From positions 1-33,721 of the forward strand of contig PGYS01000019.1 of assembly GCA_002839795.1 (NCBI GenBank): a DNA stretch of 33,721 nt, written 5' to 3'. Positions 15,705 to 23,899 of the stretch are shown here, piece by piece. A model generated the notes under the pieces. It saw nothing but the letters and a program-made list of their open reading frames with translations, was not told the DNA's origin and did no database searches. The stretch is from Ignavibacteriae bacterium HGW-Ignavibacteriae-3. Lineage in GTDB: Bacteria > Bacteroidota > Ignavibacteria > Ignavibacteriales > Melioribacteraceae. Both the position numbers and the translations under genes were made by a program. The stretch's first letter is position 1. Each line of letters starts with the position of its first letter.

Positions 15705-16370
15705 TTAACAGCCTTCCTTTTTCTTTTTTGCCTTGGGAGTTATATTTCCCGCCGGAGCTGTTAATTTCGGTAATTCCGGCATTTTGTTTTGTTGTAAGGC
15801 CAATGCGGTTGCACTGCCATCTGAAACTATCTGTGGAGTCCCGCCAAAATAAATTGAAACCTGTTTAACTTTTTCAAATTCCCTAATTTCTTCCGGTGTT
15901 GCTGCGGCAGATAATTTCGGGAAGAGAATTTCATTCTTCCATGCATCCATACCGCCGTTAAGAATATAAACAGCTTTGTAATTGCTGCTTTTCAGAATAA
16001 ACCACGCCTGAGCGGCTGCAATGTTATCATTTCCATAAAGCAGCACTTTTTGATTCCTCATCAGATCAGAACCAAGAAGATTTTCCATTTTTTTATTGAC
16101 TGATGAAGGAATGTTATATTCGTAAAAATCTTTCTCATTTCTAAGATCAACCAAAATAAAATCGGCCTTATCCTTTATTAGCCAATCGGCAAAAGTCTTT
16201 ACACTTATTTTATCCTGGTCTTTTACCGTTGAAAGAGCCATCTCTTTGGCGTTTACATAGATTTTATGCACGTCGTTTGGAGTTCCGATAAATATGGCCA
16301 ATACACCAAGGACCAAAGCGCTAATCGCCATTTTTTTGTTGGTGCTTAGATTCTTAAACCAATTTTTCAT
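15705..16370 (-). CDS. Membrane-anchored rhodanese-like protein lacking the catalytic Cys
   Basis: 221 residues. Residues 12-30 are one membrane helix, with a short Lys-rich N-terminal tail. Residues 55-150 have the rhodanese fold (ILVDLRNEKDFYEYNIPSSVN, KVLLYGNDNIAAAQAWFILK, AVYILNGGMDAWK). The active-site loop normally reads C-x5-R after the VLLY strand; here Gly113 replaces Cys. The only cysteine is the very last residue, Cys221, on a Pro/Lys-rich tail (KAKKKKEGC). So ordinary thiosulfate sulfurtransferase activity is not expected. It overlaps the YeeE-like gene by ATGA and has GAGG before its ATG. It may dock or hand over sulfur for the transporter pair. Confidence 0.85.
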   Translation of the reverse strand: MKNWFKNLSTNKKMAISALVLGVLAIFIGTPNDVHKIYVNAKEMALSTVKDQDKISVKTFADWLIKDKADFILVDLRNEKDFYEYNIPSSVNKKMENLLGSDLMRNQKVLLYGNDNIAAAQAWFILKSSNYKAVYILNGGMDAWKNEILFPKLSAAATPEEIREFEKVKQVSIYFGGTPQIVSDGSATALALQQNKMPELPKLTAPAGNITPKAKKKKEGC

Positions 16371-16969
16371 TCCACACCTCTGCCGTTTTTCTTCGCAAAG
16401 AATCTTTCACCCCATTCGGCAGCGGCGAACGCACCTAAAGCCATTAGAACAATCAGAAATACAAGCATACCCTGAGAGAGTCCGAAGAAATCAACGAGTG
16501 TTACTCTTCCCAGGTTGGTCGAATTGTAGAATCCTTCGAGGAGAGGAAACATTTCACCAAAAACTATGATTCCGAAGATAATTCCAGCAATGAAAACCAT
16601 ACCATCAGTTCTTCCGGTGGCGGCGGAAACAACGGAAGTGCCGGGACAGTAGCCGCCAATAACAAAACCCATTCCAAGCAATAATCCGCCGATGATCTGA
16701 GGCACGATGTAGGTATCACCGATATAAACGAGTGAAATGTCAAGCCAGCCTATCCAGGTAAAATAAAATAACCCGAGCATTGCGGTAACTATTGAGGTGA
16801 ACATTACTTTTAAGACTCGCATGTTATAAAAATAGAATTGTGCGGCAAGAATTCTTGCATTTCCGAATCCTCCCCGCTCAAGCGCAAAGCCGAATCCGAT
16901 ACCGATGATAAATGCCACCACCAGGCTAAAATCGAAACCGAAGTAATCAAATTTAAAATAGGGCATCAT
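16367..16969 (-). CDS. YeeE/YedE-family sulfur transporter, half 1
   Basis: 200 residues with about five membrane helices. Motifs RGGFGNAR near the N terminus and GGYCPGTS (Cys108) in the middle are those of YeeE/YedE (TsuA-like) proteins, which import thiosulfate or other sulfur-bearing ions through a Cys-lined path. It is half the size of full-length members and is followed by its partner half. The ATG at 16969 is preferred to 16975. It lies eight bases from GGAGG (16982-16978) and makes the classical ATGA overlap with the upstream stop. The alternative start leaves only two bases of spacing. Confidence 0.86.
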   Translation of the reverse strand: MMPYFKFDYFGFDFSLVVAFIIGIGFGFALERGGFGNARILAAQFYFYNMRVLKVMFTSIVTAMLGLFYFTWIGWLDISLVYIGDTYIVPQIIGGLLLGMGFVIGGYCPGTSVVSAATGRTDGMVFIAGIIFGIIVFGEMFPLLEGFYNSTNLGRVTLVDFFGLSQGMLVFLIVLMALGAFAAAEWGERFFAKKNGRGVE

Positions 16970-17520
16970 AACCATTGCCTCCTTACAAAATATGCAACTG
17001 CGTAACCACCGCCGAATACCGAGAGCATAAAAGCCCAGCCTCCAAGACTAAGCACTGCTCCACCTGTTAAGGCCAAACCGCTTGTGCATCCGCGTGCAAG
17101 TTTAGAGGCAAATCCCATCATCGCACCTCCGACAAAGGCATAAATCAATCTGGTTTTAACTGATACATTAGGGCCCTTTTCAGTAGTTCTTTTTATACGG
17201 TGTGCGAGAGCACCGGAAATAAATCCACCCACCAGAACACCTATTACTTCAAAGAGAAGCCAGTCTTTCAGCGGATTGCTTGTTCCATCGCCCAGATATT
17301 CACTATAAAAATTATTTTTGGCCGCATGTTCCGGTGCAATTTTTTCTACGCCTACTGCTACGACAGTTGATACTGCCCCGCTTGCCCCGAGTCCGCGTCC
17401 CATAACTAAAAAAGCCGCAAGCAGAATTAGGCCCAGACCGAATCCAACGAGGTAAGGATTCGAATATGGTTTCGGCTCGAATTCTTTTTCTCCACGCGAA
17501 TTTTCTTTTTTTGAATTCAT
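16966..17520 (-). CDS. YeeE/YedE-family sulfur transporter, half 2
   Basis: 184 residues. A charged N-terminal tail (1-20) precedes about four or five helices. The family motif KLARGCTSGLALTGGAVLS carries Cys145; a periplasmic-looking loop (about 60-88) follows helix 1. It forms the other half of a split YeeE pair with the downstream gene, coupled by ATGA. GGAG precedes the ATG. A 44-base gap separates it from the nrfD-like gene, so it probably belongs to the same transcript. The cargo is likely thiosulfate or a sulfane-sulfur species; the sequence does not tell which. Confidence 0.86.
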   Translation of the reverse strand: MNSKKENSRGEKEFEPKPYSNPYLVGFGLGLILLAAFLVMGRGLGASGAVSTVVAVGVEKIAPEHAAKNNFYSEYLGDGTSNPLKDWLLFEVIGVLVGGFISGALAHRIKRTTEKGPNVSVKTRLIYAFVGGAMMGFASKLARGCTSGLALTGGAVLSLGGWAFMLSVFGGGYAVAYFVRRQWL

Positions 17521-17564
17521 AAATTCTCCAACCCTTAATCTTTTAATTTATGTGTCAATTGATT

Positions 17565-18512
17565 TCATCTGAAATAAGAATATAGATAATGACTATACTG
17601 CCCAGCAGATACAATGACAAATCTTAATATCAATCCTCCGGCGATTACCATGATCGGGGCGACTGCAGTATGTTTAATTTTATGATTGACAGCGAGCAAT
17701 TGAATTATGAGCGGAATTATAATTCCAATTCCGACAACAAATACCCAGAAAGGTGCTGTATACGGACCACCTAATAAAAGTGAAGCGGCCTGAATTTGCG
17801 CCTGTGAGGAGCTTGCAAGCCCAATCAGCATAAGCAGAATGACAATCAATTCTATAATTAAAAATCCATTATCCGCCTTTGCTAATAATTCTCTCTCGTT
17901 TACATTCTTAGCAATCATATGTACAAATGCCGCAGCAGTTGATAATCCCGAGATCAGAAACAAAACCCAGAGGATTGAACTATTCCATAATGGCCTCGAA
18001 CCCATAGTACTAAGTAAAACACCGGTATAGATGCCAAGTATGCCTCCGAAAAGCATATTCCCTATGCCGATATTTTGGATGAGACGCGGTCTCTCATTAA
18101 TATATTTAGTTATCATTTTAATCTGCTGAAAACGTTTCAGAATAAACGATGGGGGAACCATAAGCATATTGGCCAATATTACCGGGTATACAAGGATTAG
18201 AATCCATGCGCCCCAGGACATTGGAGATAAAATTTTAAATGTAGTGTACAACCTCCAGACAAACAGTTTATGTCCGAGATCCAAAAAAAGCGCTCCCATA
18301 CCAAGGCTTAATAATATGATGCTTATTAACGGGATGTAATTGGCGATACTATCAGAATTTTTATGTTTTTCTTTGAATAAAAAGTAACCTGCGATAATCA
18401 TCATCCCGGCCACCATTCCGCCTATAAATAGATAGACTGGAATTTCCCATTTCCACACAGCTAAAAACGGATCTATCTCAGGATTGTTGCGCGTAGTTGT
18501 AATTTCGTGCAT
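17565..18512 (-). CDS. NrfD/PsrC-type membrane subunit of the molybdoenzyme
   Basis: 315 residues with eight or nine hydrophobic segments. The start WKWEIPVYLFIGGMVAGMMI and the later LGHKLFVWRLYTTFKILSPMSWGAWILI are characteristic of NrfD/PsrC quinone-binding subunits. It would exchange electrons between the menaquinone pool and the ferredoxin subunit encoded 10 bases upstream. GGGAG stands six bases before the ATG. The order catalytic subunit, FeS subunit, NrfD is that of polysulfide and thiosulfate reductases (PsrABC, PhsABC). Confidence 0.88.
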   Translation of the reverse strand: MHEITTTRNNPEIDPFLAVWKWEIPVYLFIGGMVAGMMIIAGYFLFKEKHKNSDSIANYIPLISIILLSLGMGALFLDLGHKLFVWRLYTTFKILSPMSWGAWILILVYPVILANMLMVPPSFILKRFQQIKMITKYINERPRLIQNIGIGNMLFGGILGIYTGVLLSTMGSRPLWNSSILWVLFLISGLSTAAAFVHMIAKNVNERELLAKADNGFLIIELIVILLMLIGLASSSQAQIQAASLLLGGPYTAPFWVFVVGIGIIIPLIIQLLAVNHKIKHTAVAPIMVIAGGLILRFVIVSAGQYSHYLYSYFR

Positions 18513-18522
18513 ACGATTCTCC

Positions 18523-19062
18523 CTAGGCTAAATAGAAAATTCTTGGTGAAGTTCCCGCCTCAGGAATTAGCGGATGATTTTTTCTTGATGAAATCAATCT
18601 GCTGACTTCACTATTCGGATCATCAAAATCTCCAAAATGCATACAATGAGTCGGGCAGACATTTACGCACGCCGGCAATTTCCCATTCTCTACTCTATGA
18701 ATGCAGAAAGTACATTTATCCGCATAACCATCAGGATGAATGAATCTTGCACTATAAGGGCAGGCGGCAATACAAGCCTTGCACCCAATACACATGCTAT
18801 GCGTTACAAGAACAACAGCACCAACTTCATTAATGTGACTTGCACCGGTCGGACAGCACGCAACACACGGTGTATTATCGCAGTGGTTGCAGCGTTGAGA
18901 TTGAATTTCCAAATTAAGATCAGGATATTTTCCGTTAGTAATTGTAACTATCCAATCTCTGTTATGTCCTTCCGGAATATCATTTTCGGTTTTGCATGCT
19001 ACTACACAATCCATACATCCGACGCATTTTTTTGTATCTATGACCATTCCATATCTCGCCAT
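18523..19062 (-). CDS. 4Fe-4S ferredoxin-type electron-transfer subunit (PsrB/PhsB-like)
   Basis: 179 residues. Four cysteine groups are visible: CVGCMDCVVAC, CNHCDNTPCVACC, CIGCKACIAAC and CTFCIHRVENGKLPACVNVC. These are ligands for four [4Fe-4S] clusters, as in the B subunits of DMSO-reductase-family enzymes. It wires the molybdopterin subunit to the NrfD subunit. No own signal peptide is seen, so it would travel with the Tat-exported catalytic subunit. The ATG at 19062 (MARYGMVID) lies one base after the upstream stop; the in-frame TTG at 19080 would add six residues with no support. Confidence 0.92.
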   Translation of the reverse strand: MARYGMVIDTKKCVGCMDCVVACKTENDIPEGHNRDWIVTITNGKYPDLNLEIQSQRCNHCDNTPCVACCPTGASHINEVGAVVLVTHSMCIGCKACIAACPYSARFIHPDGYADKCTFCIHRVENGKLPACVNVCPTHCMHFGDFDDPNSEVSRLISSRKNHPLIPEAGTSPRIFYLA

Positions 19063-19063
19063 A

Positions 19064-21265
19064 TTACACCCCGGTCTCAAAAGTTACAAAGTTCACATTC
19101 ATTCCGGTTCCGCCCATAAGAGGATCGACTGCATATTTAGTGATCAATCCGGAGTCGCTTGCGCCCCTGCCGAATGCCCCTTTCAGCATTTTGCTTTTAT
19201 GACCAAATCCGTGAATCATGTATACGCAGTCTGTTCTTATACGTTCGGTTACTTTCACTTTTATTTTATTGCTCACTATCCCATCCTGATTTTTTAAACG
19301 GACAATCTGAGAATTCTTTAATCCCCATTTTTTCGCCACATCCTGATTGACCCAGACTTCATTTTCATCCATCATATCCATGAGAATCCTGTTGGACTGA
19401 GTCCGGCTGAAAGAATGAACGGGGGAACGTCCGAACAATAATCTGTAATATCCTCCCGGCGGCTGTTGCGGCCTGGTATACTTCGGAACAGCGTCGAACC
19501 CTGCCTGTTGAAGCTGGATTGAATAAAACTCGATTTTGCCGGAAGCTGTAAAAAACTCCGGTTGAATTCCTTCCTCAAAATATATCGGCCGTTTCTGACC
19601 GAGGATGATCCCCTCTTTTTTAAGTTGACTTAAACTCAGACCGCCGGCATTTAATCTATGGTTCAAATAGTCTTCAATATGATTCCATGGATAGTAATTT
19701 CCGAGTCCTAATTTCTCAGCCAGTTTTTTTGCTATCCACCAGTTTGGTTTTTGATCTGACGGTGATTCAATTACAGGCTGGCGTATACCAACGAACGGTT
19801 CCTTGAAAGAGGACATATGAAGATCATCGTAACGTTCAAGATAAACGGATTCCGGAAGTACAACATCGGCGTAACCTGCAATCTCGCTAGGAATTACATC
19901 GACCACGACCATAAGATCCAGGTTTTGAATTGCCCTAATTGTTTCTTCCTCATTTGGAAGAGCCTGCATTAAATTAGTGGCGTAAACGAACCATCCTTTA
20001 ATCGGGTAAGGACTTCCGCTAATTGTTGCTTCTCGTATTCCGGTTGTAAGTTCCTCCGAAGCGAAGGGATATTTCTTACCGGGATTATCAAGTTTTTCTT
20101 TAGTTGGAACAGGATAAGGGGGATAAGGATAACCCGGCAATGAAAAACTGACCGGGTAGAAGAAACCGCCTTTGCGGCCCCAGCTTCCCAACAGCGCATT
20201 TAATAGTGCTATGGCCCTGCTGCGCTGAGCATCATCTCCATACCATGTTGTATGCCTGCCGGGATGCACAAGTGTTGCCGGTTTGTACATTGTCATTTCA
20301 CGGGCAGTGAGACGAATCAATTCGGGATCTATTCCCGTTTCAGGATATGCCCACTCTGGCGTGAAGTTAGAAATTTCAGCGGCAAACTGTTCAAAACCAA
20401 ATCCATAGCTTGTGACATAATCAATATCATATAATTTCTCAGAGACAATCACATTCATCCACGCGAGAAGAAGAGCCAGGTCGGTACCCGGTTTGATCGG
20501 TAAATAGTATTTTGCCTTTGAGGCTGCTACTGAAAAACGCGGATCAACAACGATGATGGATGCATTATTCCCGACTGCCTTTGCAAATTCCTGAGCCTGT
20601 GAATTGTGCATATTTTCTCCGAGATGAGAACCGATTAGCACCAGACATTTTGAATTTTCAATATCGGTTCTTTCAGGTGAACCAATCGACTCCCCAAAAG
20701 TCAGTTCAAAACCCACATCACGCGGACCGCGGCATTGTGCGAATGAAGGGGCCGCAAAATTAATTGCACCATAAGCTTTCAATGTATGCTTTATAAAATT
20801 TCCCCCGATTCCATGAGAAAAAGATGCAAGAGATTCCGGTCCGTATCGTGATTTAATGATTTTCATTTTATCAGCTATATAATCGAGAGCCTCCTCCCAC
20901 GTTACTTCCTTCCAAACTTCATCACCACGTTCGCGTGTTCTTATCAAAGGAGATCTTAATCTGTCAGGATCCTTCACTGCGCCAACACCGCCCGTTCCAC
21001 GGGGACATAACCTCCCCTTACTCAATGGATCTTTAGGGTGGCCCTCTACTTTCCATAATTCTCCATCTTTCAGATACGCAATTGCTCCGCATTTCCAGAA
21101 ACAGATATCGCAGTACGTAGGAATGGTCTGAATTCCCTTAACTTTTTCTTTATTAATTTTTTTTGCCCCTTTGATCATCGGACTTAGTGCCGTAGCCGCC
21201 GCGGCTGCACCAACAGAAAACCCGGTGATTTTGAGGAACTTCCTTCGAGAAATACTATTCATCAT
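19064..21265 (-). CDS. Tat-exported molybdopterin oxidoreductase, polysulfide/thiosulfate reductase-like
   Basis: 733 residues. A twin-arginine signal (SRRKFLK, residues 6-12) is followed by an Ala-rich hydrophobic stretch. An N-terminal [4Fe-4S] site has C52-x2-C55-x3-C59-x27-C87. Cys178 in PSFAQCRGPRD is placed as the Mo ligand. The C-terminal dinucleotide-binding domain starts near VWVNQDVAKKWGL. The length fits PsrA/PhsA (about 750), not the much larger TtrA or SoeA. It probably reduces polysulfide or thiosulfate in the periplasm with quinol electrons; the reverse direction cannot be excluded. The ATG at 21262 has better spacing from AAGG than the one at 21265. It starts directly after the MerR 2 stop. 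Confidence 0.87.
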   Translation of the reverse strand: MMNSISRRKFLKITGFSVGAAAAATALSPMIKGAKKINKEKVKGIQTIPTYCDICFWKCGAIAYLKDGELWKVEGHPKDPLSKGRLCPRGTGGVGAVKDPDRLRSPLIRTRERGDEVWKEVTWEEALDYIADKMKIIKSRYGPESLASFSHGIGGNFIKHTLKAYGAINFAAPSFAQCRGPRDVGFELTFGESIGSPERTDIENSKCLVLIGSHLGENMHNSQAQEFAKAVGNNASIIVVDPRFSVAASKAKYYLPIKPGTDLALLLAWMNVIVSEKLYDIDYVTSYGFGFEQFAAEISNFTPEWAYPETGIDPELIRLTAREMTMYKPATLVHPGRHTTWYGDDAQRSRAIALLNALLGSWGRKGGFFYPVSFSLPGYPYPPYPVPTKEKLDNPGKKYPFASEELTTGIREATISGSPYPIKGWFVYATNLMQALPNEEETIRAIQNLDLMVVVDVIPSEIAGYADVVLPESVYLERYDDLHMSSFKEPFVGIRQPVIESPSDQKPNWWIAKKLAEKLGLGNYYPWNHIEDYLNHRLNAGGLSLSQLKKEGIILGQKRPIYFEEGIQPEFFTASGKIEFYSIQLQQAGFDAVPKYTRPQQPPGGYYRLLFGRSPVHSFSRTQSNRILMDMMDENEVWVNQDVAKKWGLKNSQIVRLKNQDGIVSNKIKVKVTERIRTDCVYMIHGFGHKSKMLKGAFGRGASDSGLITKYAVDPLMGGTGMNVNFVTFETGV

Positions 21266-21703
21266 TTACCTTGAGACAGATTTTATTAATTCTTTAATGG
21301 TACCGCATTGAGAATATTTTGTATAAACTTCACAAGTCCTGCAATCTCTTTCTTTACATACATTTTTATGATCATAAGTCCAGCAAGGATTGTGTGCGCC
21401 GTTAAATGAAGCGCACTCCTTTTGCTCCTCAGCGGAACACTTTATAATATCCCAGCATGGAATTAAAGAGTAGATTGATTTAATCCCGTTTATGCTGATC
21501 TTTGCCTGATTGATGGCGTCACGTATGCATTGTATTCTATCAAGATCAGCTTGAGAGTAGAGACGCTGGTTGGATTTTTTTTTGTAAGGAATAATTAAGC
21601 CTTCCCTTTCGTACATCCGAAGAGTATGAACGGAAATTTTAAGAAGCCTTGCGGCAGTGCTTATCGAAAAGACTGGTTCAGTTTTCTTGATACTCGGGTT
21701 CAT
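21266..21703 (-). CDS. MerR-family regulator 2 with eight-Cys two-CW-like sensor domain
   Basis: 145 residues. MerR winged helix at about 12-75 (FSISTAARLLKISVHTLRMYEREGLIIP ... NQRLYSQADLDRI). The tail at about 90-137 carries eight cysteines spaced C-x5-C-x7-C-x9-C-x8-C-x4-C-x2-C-x8-C. That is the same pattern as regulator 1 except one residue less in the fourth gap. The two proteins are close paralogues. Its gene is directly joined to the molybdoenzyme gene, so it likely controls the reductase operon and its own expression through the dyad at 21714-21740. The effector is unknown: sulfane sulfur, redox or oxygen acting on Cys or Fe-S are candidates. Confidence 0.9.
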   Translation of the reverse strand: MNPSIKKTEPVFSISTAARLLKISVHTLRMYEREGLIIPYKKKSNQRLYSQADLDRIQCIRDAINQAKISINGIKSIYSLIPCWDIIKCSAEEQKECASFNGAHNPCWTYDHKNVCKERDCRTCEVYTKYSQCGTIKELIKSVSR

Positions 21704-21713
21704 TGTTTCTCAA

Positions 21714-21740
21714 AATTGTTGATATTTATAAATGTCAACT
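21714..21740 (-). promoter_or_regulatory. Dyad operator upstream of MerR regulator 2
   Basis: Minus-strand AGTTGACATT-N7-ATCAACAATT, ending 10 bases before the start codon. It equals the element before MerR 1 at 23 of 27 positions, and both have GTTGAYA / TGTCAAC dyad symmetry. The spacing and symmetry suit a MerR dimer. The surrounding 21704-21910 gap has no coding sequence that can be supported. Confidence 0.72.
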
Positions 21741-21750
21741 TCCTTGCCAG

Positions 21751-21773
21751 TTATAATTACTTAGTAATTATAA
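21751..21773. promoter_or_regulatory. Perfect 23-base palindrome upstream of MerR 2
   Basis: TTATAATTAC (21751-21760), spacer TTA, then GTAATTATAA (21764-21773): perfect arms of 10. It contains TATAAT in one orientation and may be both a -10 region and a binding site. It lies 48-70 bases upstream of the MerR 2 start codon. No copy was noticed before MerR 1. Confidence 0.5.
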
Positions 21774-21910
21774 GATTTGATGTAAAAATCGAATAAAAGA
21801 TTCTAACATCCAAGAAAAAAGAAAATAAAGTTTTGTTTTTGAGAAAATAAAGGACTTTTTATCGGAGATAAAATTATCTTGTTAGAAATACAAGAAAGCC
21901 TGATAACCGG

Positions 21911-23899
21911 TTACCAGACAGGTAAAAGGCAATAAGCAGTTTGCTGGGTAAGCGTTTTTGGGAAATTCAATAATGAATTTTTCATAACCCAAGAATCTCC
22001 CGGATGACAAGTAAGACAGGCAGCAACAGTCAGTATTTTCCTCTGCTCGTCTATTGAAAAAGGACGCGTATTATTACGTGTTGTTGAGTTAAAACTTCTT
22101 TCTTCAAGGAATCCGATCCAGGCATCTTGAGGAAGTCCGTCGTCTTTAATTAATGCGTATGCAGGGATAAAATTCCACAGACCGGAACTTCCATTTTTTT
22201 TATATATCAGTTTTCCTCTTCCGTATCCGATCGCAAGCGAATTATTGTGACAAGATGTACATGATCTTGTTTGCTTACGAATTGTATGTGAAAAACCCGG
22301 CGCAAATAATCTTTTAAAAACAGGCTTTTGATTTTTAGACCTACCTTTATCAATCTTCAGAATCATTCCCGGAATGAATTCCTCGACAGTAATTTTTTTT
22401 ATTCCGTTTTCATACGTTTCTTTTATTCCCAGAGTAGCCGGTTCGGGCAAAAACTCACTTGGATGTTCGAGCCATTCTCCCTTCTCTTCCTTATTAGAGA
22501 GAAGGTCATACATAGAGCTGTCCTTATCAAATTCGGTATGACAACCTATGCATTGAGGCGACCAAGAATTATGACAGGAATTACACGACAAATTTTTGTG
22601 AGCAGTCCCTTTTGTACACGCCCCGGAAGGAGTTTTTACCTCAGAAATTTTGCCCGAGGATTTCTTAATTAAATAGACCTTACCATCTTCATAGTAGACA
22701 TTAACCAGAGGGAATCCATTTTTTGCAGACACGATAAAATTTTTGTTCTTGTCATTATATTTTTTTAATTCAGCTATTTTTTGCGATTCGAATTCGAACT
22801 CCGAAAATTTTTGTGTTGTGGGTTCTGATAAAATATGACAATCAATACACTGAACCTTCATCTGATCTTCCTTGTGCAGAGTATAAATTCCGTCTCCCAT
22901 AATCTCATATGAGGTATGGCAGTCAACGCAAAGCAGTCCGGCTTCCGAGTGCACATCTTTCTGAATCTGCTGAACAACACGTCCGTCGTCAAGCAGTTTA
23001 AACCCGATTTTCCCTTTTACATCCTCCGGTTTATAAAGCGTTTCATGCCATCCGTCATAGCTGAGTGATATTCTTCCTGAACGAGAATGACACCCGAAGC
23101 AATGTTGATTTTTTGTTTTTAAAGAAATTGAGGGATGAAATTTTCCAATTGTTCCCTCCTTTTTATCCTTCCGTCCGAGCTCGTAATTTTTTCTTTTATC
23201 AATTAATAACATTGCCAATTCTTCTTCGGCTTCTTTAGAATAATTGAGATGGCAGGCAAGACAGCCTCCACCCCTCGATAAATCCACAATAGGTCCCAGT
23301 TCGCTTTTCACGTTAGCAAGGTGACAGGATGCACACAAATTTCTTAAATGAGTTTCCGCGGGAGAATATTTAATCGAATCAATTGGTGCGCGGAAAGTAG
23401 GAGAAACGGCTTCATCAAAAACCCATTTGTCTACACTCACTACCCCGTTCATAGTGTTCATTATATTATTATCCATTCTTGGTACCATTTGCGGGTGACA
23501 TCCTACCGCCCCGCAAGTTATTGCAGCATCATTTGAATTACCCGGAATCAGGATCATATCTTTATGAGCTTTATTTTTCTCTGTTGTTAGTCTGTCTCCG
23601 AGATGGCAGGAATAGCATCCGATTTTTCCCGGACTGTGTGAATCAGTAAATCCAAGAGTTCCATTGTGACAAGTTACGCAGCCTTCTCTACGGTCAAGTA
23701 TCAGCGGCAATAGAGAATATGCGGACTCATCAACCCCGGTTTGTTTCTTAAGTTTTTCTAATCTGTATTTCTCTACTTTTTCTTCAACAGGTACATTTAT
23801 AAACCAATAGACGCCGTAAATAAAAAACGCAGCAGTAAGAAGAACAAAAAAATAAGATGTGATAAGAAATCTGATATTTGGTTTATGTCTCTTTCTCAT
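21911..23899 (-). CDS. Membrane-anchored dodecaheme cytochrome c
   Basis: 662 residues. One N-terminal membrane helix (about 11-34) without a clear cleavage site should anchor it to the inner membrane facing the periplasm. Twelve heme-binding motifs are visible: eleven CxxCH (about residues 74, 96, 190, 214, 268, 325, 352, 440, 451, 548, 629) and one unusual C-x4-CH (TCGAVGCH, about 130). It probably carries electrons between the quinone pool and periplasmic acceptors, and may serve sulfur-compound redox beside the molybdoenzyme. Not recognised as a named family. It overlaps the mobA stop by ATGA. After it comes a gap of about 200 bases before the MerR 2 gene. Confidence 0.85.
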   Translation of the reverse strand: MRKRHKPNIRFLITSYFFVLLTAAFFIYGVYWFINVPVEEKVEKYRLEKLKKQTGVDESAYSLLPLILDRREGCVTCHNGTLGFTDSHSPGKIGCYSCHLGDRLTTEKNKAHKDMILIPGNSNDAAITCGAVGCHPQMVPRMDNNIMNTMNGVVSVDKWVFDEAVSPTFRAPIDSIKYSPAETHLRNLCASCHLANVKSELGPIVDLSRGGGCLACHLNYSKEAEEELAMLLIDKRKNYELGRKDKKEGTIGKFHPSISLKTKNQHCFGCHSRSGRISLSYDGWHETLYKPEDVKGKIGFKLLDDGRVVQQIQKDVHSEAGLLCVDCHTSYEIMGDGIYTLHKEDQMKVQCIDCHILSEPTTQKFSEFEFESQKIAELKKYNDKNKNFIVSAKNGFPLVNVYYEDGKVYLIKKSSGKISEVKTPSGACTKGTAHKNLSCNSCHNSWSPQCIGCHTEFDKDSSMYDLLSNKEEKGEWLEHPSEFLPEPATLGIKETYENGIKKITVEEFIPGMILKIDKGRSKNQKPVFKRLFAPGFSHTIRKQTRSCTSCHNNSLAIGYGRGKLIYKKNGSSGLWNFIPAYALIKDDGLPQDAWIGFLEERSFNSTTRNNTRPFSIDEQRKILTVAACLTCHPGDSWVMKNSLLNFPKTLTQQTAYCLLPVW

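Noticed and set aside
18637-19119. A 160-codon open frame on the plus strand
   Set aside because: Antisense to the four-cluster ferredoxin gene, whose cysteine motifs prove the minus-strand reading.
19064-21265. Reading the molybdoenzyme as tetrathionate reductase, arsenate reductase or sulfite dehydrogenase (SoeA)
   Set aside because: At 733 residues it is shorter than TtrA and SoeA. The order A-B-NrfD with a Tat signal and one Cys Mo ligand fits Psr/Phs best, though the substrate remains unproven.
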